64,000 bases of DNA, taken from Apoda limacodes (Eukaryota > Arthropoda > Insecta > Lepidoptera > Limacodidae). The notes beneath the pieces were generated by a model that saw nothing but the letters and a program-made list of their open reading frames with translations, ran no database searches and had not been told where the DNA came from. Position 1 is the first letter of the stretch, and every line of letters starts with the position of its first letter. Position numbers and translations under genes: made by a program. The stretch lies in NCBI GenBank assembly GCA_946406115.1, contig OX291560.1, forward strand, positions 9,735,158 to 9,799,157, in the 5' to 3' direction. This document shows positions 55,765 to 64,000 of this stretch, one piece after another.

Positions 55765-56206
55765 CCGGTCAAGTGCGAGTCTGGCTCGCGCACCGAGGGT
55801 TCCCTGCAAACTTATATTTTTATTATATGATATAACTAAAGATTTACGGTTTTCGCAATTTTTCCTTTACCTGTGCTATAAGACGTGCTTCGTACCAAAT
55901 TTCAAGATTCTAAGTTCACGGAAAGGATCCTGTAGGTTTTGATTCTCTTGCTAGTTTCGAAAATTTGCGGAAATTTGCGGCATAAACGACTGTATCTTTC
56001 GATTGCGTCTGCTTAGAAGTTTGATTTTTTCACAGCTCCAAGAGACAGTAGACCTGAAGATTTGATATAAATTTTATCTTGATACCTCCAAGCGTTCCTG
56101 AGAAAAAGGGTCTTGACAGACGGACAGGCGGACGGAAAGACGGCCAATAAAGTCATCCTATAAGGGTTCCGTTTTTTCCTTTCGAGGTACGGAACCCTAA
56201 AAACCG
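55765..56206 (+). repeat. Lepidopteran-type dispersed repeat
   Basis: Starts ACCGGTCAAGTGCGAGTCTG, contains CTTGACAGACGGACAGGC and ends with AGGTACGGAACCCTAAAAA. Same family as 22,415-22,850. Confidence 0.7.
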
Positions 56207-56582
56207 CTGTGACATACCTACAGACACCGAAGTCTTACCATTTAGGTCTGTTGTTTTTAATCTTTCAAAAAATATCAAATTTCTAATAATATTTTGATAT
56301 ACGAAATTAGAATAAATATGCTAAATAAAAGAAATAGGTTCTTTTTGAAAAGATCTGGATTTACACTAAAATTTTATACCTATTAAAACTTTTACAAATA
56401 TAAAATAATAATTTATAATTAGATTTTATTAGATATTATGTTAACGTTTATAAAAACAACATATTTTACTTTTTTGTTTACTATCAAATACATAATATAG
56501 ATTACAATGTATACCTACTTGGATTTGTTTTTACTGTGGCGCAAAATTCGATATTTCGTCAAGTACAGTAACTGATAATTAA

Positions 56583-56780
56583 AGGTGCGTTCTATTAACG
56601 GCATCGAGAGCTATGACATCGCATAGGAATTGAATTCGTTCTGTACACCAAATAATATGGCCGTTCACTATTTGACAGAGCATTCACTACTCTACCTCCC
56701 TGATGTCAGGTGCGTTTTGTTCACTACTTCAATGCGTTTAATGTCATAATTCTGCCAAGTTAAAAAGCTTAATTAGCAAA
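56583..56780. repeat. MITE-related fragments
   Basis: AGGTGCGTTCTATTAACGGC at 56,583 and AGGTGCGTTTTGTTCACTAC at 56,709, the latter continuing TTCAATGCGTTTAATGTCAT as in the MITE at 27,650. Remnants of one or two elements. Confidence 0.5.
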
Positions 56781-57569
56781 TACGAAAAAAAAGCTAGATA
56801 GATTTTTTTTTTAAATACTTAGCTGTTTTTTGGAACAAAAGTGATTTATTTACAAACGAATATGAGTATCGACACAAAACTTATTTTGTAACATTGCTTT
56901 TTATTTATTCTAGTGCTTTAATGACCACTTTTTCAAAAGTTTTCGAATTTCTATGAATTTATTTCGCTCAAATTCGAGTTTTGCGACGCGGTGTCGAGTG
57001 AGACGGTGAGTTTAAAATTACACAAGTGTGAGCAGGACAGTATTTTGAGAGCTCACAGAGCCTTAAGTGAAATTAGTAAACACTACTTTTTGGGTACACC
57101 AAGAAACCCTTATAGTTTCGTCATGTCTGTCTGTCCGCGGGCTAGCTCCGATAGTCTTAGGAGTTAAGATCTGAGATTTGGAAAGGATTTTGAGGGTACC
57201 TCTACCTAAAGTGGGGGTAATTTTTTTGTTCTTGCCACCTTCGACCACCCTTTTTTTTATAAAAAGGAAGCAGCAGCAAATTTTTATTATGGCAGCTCAA
57301 CAACGGATAAAAAACGGCAAATTATGATTCAAATTGCAGGTCCGTATCACCCCTGCTGGTAACATTTTGCATAGGTGGCCGGCTAACTTCGAGCGAAGTT
57401 AGACGACCACCCTTGTTCTTAAAAACTAGTTGAACGGCAAATTTTTTAATGTTACGTATAAATATCGGATAAAAAATGGCAATTTTGGAAAAACTTCATT
57501 TTGCGTTTGACTAAAAATGGTGTGCTAACTTCAAAGACCTATCTACTCATAAATTTGCTCTTACCTATA

Positions 57570-59990
57570 GATTCTCTCAGCTGGTAATTTTTTCCAACGA
57601 GAATACCAGATATAGAGGACCATACGAGCTCCTTACTGGACTTCTGCTGACTACTCGCCCGGTTGGATACTCCGTCTCAGTAGATGCGCCTCTTGGCTCC
57701 TCGGACCACTGTCTCGTTCGGACCCAAATGTCATGCACACAACCCGATCCATCTGGGCCAACTAATTGGCGTCGTGTCGTGGCACTATAAGTCGGCAGAC
57801 TGGGATGGATTGCGAGAATTTTATGCATCGAACTCGTGGAGGCAGATCTGCTTTAACTCAGAAGATCCTGACGTCCGATAGCCGCAGTCACTGAGACAAT
57901 CCTTGCTGGTATGGAATGCTTTTTTTCTAACCCGCGAGTAGCCGCCGGCGTCAAAAAACGACCGTGGTTTAATAGGTTTTGCAGAAAAGCTAAAATTCTT
58001 AAGCAAACTGCATATGAGGCTTGGACCAAGTCTCGTAATAATAAGGATCCGAATATATCTGAGTTAAAACGCAAATTAAATGCTGCCTCGAGGTTCAGTA
58101 ACAAAGCAACTGCCAGAGTAAAATTCCAATTCATCGACAAAATAGGTGGGCATGTTGCGCGCTATCCTTCTGGGAGTCTTGCTTTCTGGTCGCTTGCCAA
58201 AGCTGCCGAAGGGAACTTTTGCCAGTCGTCGCTACTACCACTGCGAAAGACCGATGGTGACTTGGCCCATAATGCTAAAGAGAAAGCCGATCTACTGGGC
58301 AGTCGATCGGCTTTGCCTCGAACTCGAACATGAACGATGAAGGCGCTGTACCACCTACTATACCGTGGTGCGGTAAGACCATGCCGGAAATCTCCATAAC
58401 ACAGCAGGAGGTCCGGCGGGCGTTGCTTTCTCTAGACGTTCATAAGTCGAGTGGGCAAGACGGTATACCAGCAGTGGCGCTTAAGCAGTGTGCTCCTGAG
58501 TTATGTTCTGTACTCACGCGCCTCTTCGTGCTTTCCTACCACAATAGGCAATTTCCGTCTTCAATGGAAGTGAACCCGGTGCCCAAATAGGGCAATAGAT
58601 CATATCATAGAGAGAGACCGATTACAGGCCTATCGCTATTACCTCTCTCGTCTCCAAGGTGATGGAGCGTGTGATCAACACACAGCTTCTAAGATGATCG
58701 TAAATATGGCTTTCGCCACGGGCGCTCGACTGGTGACCTTCTAGTGTTTCTCACACACCGATGGGCACTAGCCATTGAGAGTCAGGGGGAGGCATTGGCA
58801 TGTAGCCTGGACATAGCGAAGGCGTTCGATCGGGTCTGGCACCGGGGTCTTCTATCGAAGTTGCCATCTTACGGAGTGCCCGAGGGTTTGTGCAAATGGG
58901 TGGCTAGCTCTTTGTTCGGCAGGCGCATACGAACCGTAGTTGACGGTAGTTGCTCTGATAGCATGGACATTAATGCTGGTGTCCCTGGCAAGGCTCTGTG
59001 CCGTCTCTAACGCTGTTGCTACTGCATATTAATGACATGTTGGACATCAACAACATACATTGCTATGCAGATGACAGTACTGGAGACGCTTATTACACGG
59101 GTCGTGCAAATATCCCTCGTTCCGTTGTGGAGAAAAACCGCGGAGAACTTGTGTCTCAAATCGAGACCACACTGTCCAAGGTCTCTGACTGGGGACGGGT
59201 AAACTTGGTCCGATTCAACCCTACAAAGATACAAGTGTGCGTTAAGAAAACCCCATTCACTGTAGTCCCACAATTCCAGAACACTCCCCTCTCCATCTCC
59301 AAGAGTATTGGGATCCTTGGTGTTGACATCTCCAGCGATGTTCAGTTCCGAGATCATTTACAAGATAAGGTGAAGCTGGCGTCCAAAAAACTTGGTGTAC
59401 TCAACAGAGTGAAGCAGTACTTCACGTCAGGGCAAAGGTTGTTACTTTACAAGTCGCAAGTTCGGCCCCATATGGAGTACTGCTGCCAGCTCTGGGCGGG
59501 TACACCCGGGTACCAGCTTGGCCCTTTTGACTCGGTTCAAAGTCGGGCTGTGAGAATTGTCGACGATTCCATACTCACTTGCGGTATCGAGCCCTTAAGT
59601 CTGAGGAGAGACTTTGCCTCCCTGTGTGTTCTACCGCTTGTACAATGGGTTGTGTTCTTAGGAATTGTTCGAAATGATGCCCACGGCTACTTTCTACCAT
59701 CGCATCGCCTTCCATCGGCAGGGAATTCATTCTCACACTTTAGAACCGAAATGGTCGCATACAGTGCGGTTTCAGACAAACTTCCGCCCGCGAACGCTTA
59801 AGTTGTGGAATGAGCTCCCTGCCAAGGTTTTCTTCAAGGACTACAGTATGGGGCTTAAGAAAGAAGTTATTAGATTTCTGGAGGGTCGGCAACGCTCGAC
59901 TGATACCCCTGGTGTTGCAAGCGTCCATAGGCTACGGTGACCGCTTATCATCAGGCGGACTGTAAGCTTGTTTGCCACCTTAGTGGTATA
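57570..59990 (+). mobile_element. Zenon-like LINE, 2.4-kb copy
   Basis: 5'-truncated inside the endonuclease domain; GSSDH at 57,695-57,709 keeps the catalytic-motif Asp and His. RT segments follow: VHKSSGQDGIPAVALK, SLDIAKAFDRVWHRGLL, NNIHCYADDSTGDAYY (YADD at 59,064-59,075) and GILGVDISSDVQFRDHL, then the C-terminal arm and 3' end (CCTTAGTGGTATATAAAATA). Frames break at about 58,300, at about 58,570-58,700 (including a deletion of about 30 bp near 58,696) and at about 58,998. It is less rearranged than the 31.6-kb copy but not functional. Confidence 0.88.
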
Positions 59991-60384
59991 TAAAATAAAA
60001 AACAACAATCAAGACGCTTCCAACGATACCTCATTTGTCAAATTATGATTGAAAAGTATTTTTAAAGTTATGAGGAAACAGATGAACATACATATTGGTC
60101 AAAATCATAACCCTTCTTTTGCTTGGCCGTAGTCGGGTAAAACAACTATTAAATTGGTAGGGAGTGGGGGTTAACACAAAACTTAGCAATTTAAAGTTTT
60201 CTATTTTGCAAACGGGTCACTAAGTGGCCATGTTTTTGAACGTCCATGTCGGCATGATTAATATGTAGGTATACAATGCTAAATTCCAGCTTTTTAGTAC
60301 TCTGAGCTAAGTCGCGCACAGACAGACTGACGGAGGGAAACAATAAGGGTTTCTTGTTGCCTATGGAACCCTTAAAAGGTCTTT

Positions 60385-60545
60385 TATACCACTAAGGTGG
60401 CAAATAAGCTTACGGTCCGCCTGATGTGAAGCGGTCGCCTGAGGCATCACTTGCGCGTTGCCAACTCTTCAAAAAAATCTATAACTTCTTTCTTGAAGTA
60501 CCCCATACTTTAGTCTTGAGAAAAAAACCTAGACAGGGAGCTCAA
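60385..60545 (-). mobile_element. Zenon-like LINE 3' end
   Basis: ATACCACTAAGGTGGCAAAT, then AGCTTACGGTCCGCCTGATG, start the reverse-complement family end. It decays after GACAGGGAGCTCAATA. Confidence 0.78.
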
Positions 60546-60844
60546 TATGTGCCTATTATGTGTTATTATTCTAAAAAGTTTCGACAATCTATTATTTTGT
60601 AGCACCGATTTAAGTTACGTAAACATTTGCTGAGAACGCTCGACTAGCTTCGGGTCCTGTCCGGGTCCTTTATTCTTAAGTGACCCTAACGCGGTGTTGT
60701 TTAAATTAATTTAAACAGAACATTATGACCTTTGATGCTTTTTAAAATGTCAAACTAACAAGAAATGTAGATTAGCTCGTTAGATAATAATATTCTTGGA
60801 ATCCGTTGCATATTCCACGATGCACTCTTCATCGATATTATCCA

Positions 60845-61010
60845 TACCCATATTATAAATGCGAAAACAACTCTGTCTGCCTGTCTGTTACCTCTTCACA
60901 CTTAAACTTATGTACCGATTAAGATTAAATTCGGCATGCGTAGAAATAGTTTGAAACCCAGGGAAGGAAATACGTTTTGAAGTAGCCTGCGACTTCAAAA
61001 CGTCAAGTGT
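60845..61010 (-). repeat. Dispersed repeat, partner at 27.2 kb
   Basis: Reverse complement reads CACACTTGACGTTTTGAAG, a CCTTCCCTGGGTTTCAAAC variant, and ends ATTTATAATATGGGTATGG. Homologous to 27,400-27,570. Confidence 0.55.
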
Positions 61011-64000
61011 GTTTTTTTTTTATAAATAAGGAGTTGCCGTTGAAATCCTACACCGATAACTGCGGTTATATATGTAAAGTTATTCATAAAGATCAAAGTG
61101 CTAAGCGAAAAGTTGGCAACTGACTTACTAATGGAGTCTTTTACTTAACTTAAGTTAAGTATAAACCACGTGTGTTTAATATCTTCGATTGTGGACCGAA
61201 AAGCGATGCAATTAAGATCCATGTTACGAGAAAGTGTGATGAAAAATATTTTATAAATTAAAAGCTTACATTAGAAGTTAGAGAATTGACCGTGACGTTA
61301 TATCGATGTACGGAAGAACATTTTTACAACTACAAAGATAACTTTGTCCTATAATCCGATTTTGAGGGTAAGCTTAAAACATATTCTGGAAAAACCGAAA
61401 AAAGGCGTTAAATTCATTTCGGAATCGCTTGATGAACCCATTTTATTTTGCACTTCCTTCCTTCTTCGTTTTGGAGATCAGATTTCGCATTATTGCATAT
61501 CATTTCTCCAGAGTCATGTGTAAATACAGTCCTGTGCTTATATCTAAGTTTGGCGAATATCGCGGCGATTTCATGTCCCAATATAGGGCGGGAGTTTTGT
61601 TGTGGATCCTTCAGAAATTGCGCGTCATGTCCTGCTTATTTCCTCATTATTCACTATTCATGAGGCTTCGGAGCATAATTCTAAACACGCTTTCGTAAAA
61701 CATTGCTAAAATATACACATCGAAACACACTAAATCAATCTAGAAAAGTTTTCCGGTAGTATTAAACTACATATCTGGTATAATGAGGTATCTAAAATAA
61801 CATTACAAACAAAATATCTACAACCAAGTTAAGAACAAATATAACAATTTTTAATCGAAGTGTGGCTGTATAGCTGACTGACTTTGCCCAATGTAACTGA
61901 ATTTTTCTTTGTTTACTTTTCGACCCTAAAGCCTACATTTCCTTCTTCTCACCCGCTTTTAAGATAATATATGGTCTACTTTCAGAGTATGACAGATGAA
62001 AAAAACAAACGTATGAAGCTACCTATATGTTTTTAGGGCAGTTCACAAAAGACACATCTTTGTAAAATTTCATAAGAATCTACTATAGGGATTCCAAAAG
62101 TGGTCGGTTTATCGGATATCGGTTTCCCAGGGATCGACATAAAACAAAAACAAACCAAAAAGTTGTGTTACGTTTACCAACCTGTTATAAGAATAACTAA
62201 TATTTTAATATTTTTACGTAATTTGTATAAACTAATAATTGTATTTGTATAAAATATATAATTTGATTATGGGGTCTGAGTTATCAGCTCATTTTGGAAA
62301 AGGGGCCTCTTGCCAAAATAGTTTGGGAATCCCTGATGTACTCAAAGACGGCGAAATTATAAGGCCGTGACATACGGACGGACATGACGAATTTACAAGG
62401 GTTCTGTTTCTACCATTTTGCTATGGAACCCTAAAAACAGTCAAAATTCTTCAACACCTCAGTGACTGACTATTTCTGCAAGTTTCTACAGAACCCTTGG
62501 TGCGCGAGTCAGACCCGTATTTGTCCGGTTTTTTTCTTTTAGATCTATTTATGTAAACAAATTACGAAAATAAAACTGTATAAATAAAACTTTTCATAAA
62601 AAAGGTTTTAAACAAAAATGATTTATTAGTTTTTCTGATATCCACAATAATTATCGATTTATGATACCCTTACCCTATAGCTCTACGCTAAGCCGGCTTT
62701 TTTTTTACTTCGGACCGTAAAAACCTTAAAAACACCGAAATTTTACTTTCAAAAATATTTCTACTGTCTCAAAGTGATAAATTACATCGTTTTACGTTAA
62801 ATCCTTTCTAAGAAAATTGCCTGTGACGAACGGGCTGAAATGAATTATTATTATTTCTTTAAATTTTAGAACCTAGAAATTATCATACCTAGAAATGTCA
62901 TGACGAACTATTTTCTAAAACGGTACATTTTTATTTCGTTAAATCCCACCGATTGATTACGTCAGATAACGAGAAATGGTTGTAAACCAGTTTCATGAAT
63001 GGCAACTTAAGGACATGCGCTTCACATGTCGCCATGGAAATTTAAAAAATAAAGAATATAAATTAACATCGTTTTCAAACGATGGTGTTCAATTCAAGGC
63101 ACAAAAAGCAGCAAATAATGTAACATGGATTTTTAATTAAATTGCATTGGTATAGTGAATTTTATGAAGTAAGTGCAGAAAGTTTCTTTGTCTGAAATTT
63201 TTTTGTAAACTATATTTACTGGGATTACTTATTGTTTTGATGTAGATGTGAGATTGCATTGTTGAAAACTAATATTATCATGCATACGTATAACTAATAT
63301 TTACTTAGGTAGGTAGTCAGTTTACATGAATTTTGAAATAATTTGGAAAAACCCTCGACTCACATTAATTTCCTACACGAAAAATTGTCATTTCTGTAGA
63401 AGCTACAAAAAACTTAATCGCATTAATAAGTTAACTTAGCATAAAATGTACAAACTTACATGAAAAAAAAAACGACTGTATTCTAACAAGCAAGATGTTC
63501 CATTTATCATTTTATACATCTGTAAATAATTAAATACAATTATAAAGTCGCAGATGGTTTATACTCTTATAAAGTGAATAGTTATGTCAAATTATGCTGC
63601 TGCATATCAGTTACTTACATTTAAATTTGACCAGCTTGGAAAACACTTGACGGAATTGAGCTTGTTAGATGCAAGTACATATTATCTCTAGATGACTCTT
63701 AAGAGAGGCGCCACGTAATGTGTTTCATACAAACGCTTGTCTATTTTTGAAATTTACTTACATCATGAATTTTCTAGAGACGATCTTAAGTCAAATATCT
63801 ATATATCTGTCAAAACTAGCACTAGCAGACCTAGATATTTTTCATATTATTATAATTATAATATAAAATTCTTATTATAAATTATAATTTAAAATTCTTT
63901 TAAAAATTTACAATTCAAATTCCCTTCAAAAAAACCATTAGAAATTCCATGAAATTCGATAAGCATATACGGAAAACACGATTTACCTACGTTTGCATAG
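61011..64000. other. Intergenic, no gene recognised
   Basis: AT-rich. A frame at 61,429-61,698 (89 codons) has no recognisable domain, signal or splice support and I do not call it. 62,330-62,532 is a minus-strand piece of the 22.4-kb repeat family (ATGGAACCCTAAAAA and GCGCGAGTCAGACCCG). The rest shows nothing I can name. Confidence 0.5.

Noticed and set aside
61429..61698. 89-residue ORF after the serpin gene
   Set aside because: No family resemblance, no splice or promoter context, and an overlapping ORF in another frame; likely chance.

Overview
The window is nuclear DNA from an insect, almost certainly a moth or butterfly. It is AT-rich, the genes are split into short exons with GT-AG introns, and the space between exons is filled with degraded LINEs (CR1/Zenon-like, Jockey, RTE), Tc1/mariner and MULE remnants, and small inverted-repeat elements of kinds common in Lepidoptera. 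The species cannot be named from sequence alone.

Three host genes can be read. (1) On the minus strand at about 5.06-6.06 kb are the first two coding exons of a RalBP1/Rlip homologue; the rest must lie beyond the left edge. (2) On the plus strand, 11,845-20,146 holds a complete eight-exon golgin-84 (GOLGA5) homologue of 620 residues. It ends in a C-terminal membrane anchor and is arranged head-to-head with Rlip. (3) On the plus strand, 45,278-54,674 holds seven exons of a secreted serpin. A signal-peptide exon at 26,823-26,856 joins in phase across a putative 18.4-kb intron, giving 460 residues.

Region by region: 0-5 kb is LINE and mariner debris inside or next to the Rlip gene. 6-11.8 kb is the divergent intergenic region, with several near-perfect short hairpins and a GC-rich tandem repeat. 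11.8-21 kb is golgin-84 with LINE fragments in its introns. 21-26.8 kb is LINE debris and a 20-bp tandem repeat before the proposed serpin first exon. 26.9-45.3 kb, the proposed first serpin intron, contains a MULE/FLYWCH fossil, a 3-kb LINE with an internal tandem duplication, a 5.3-kb near-perfect palindrome with arms of about 2.4-2.6 kb, and a 5'-truncated Jockey element bounded by a target-site duplication. 45.3-54.7 kb is the serpin body, whose introns hold a 44/45-bp higher-order minisatellite and a MITE with 44-bp inverted termini. 55-64 kb is repeats only, including a second 2.4-kb Zenon-like LINE.

The three genes are not an obvious functional unit: Rlip acts in Ral/Rho signalling and endocytosis, golgin-84 in Golgi tethering, and the serpin is an extracellular protease inhibitor. 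The most unusual structure is the palindrome at 34,195-39,513, whose centre and outer flank both carry ends of a TIR-type element. Exon coordinates were read by eye from splice consensus and reading-frame continuity and have no transcript support.
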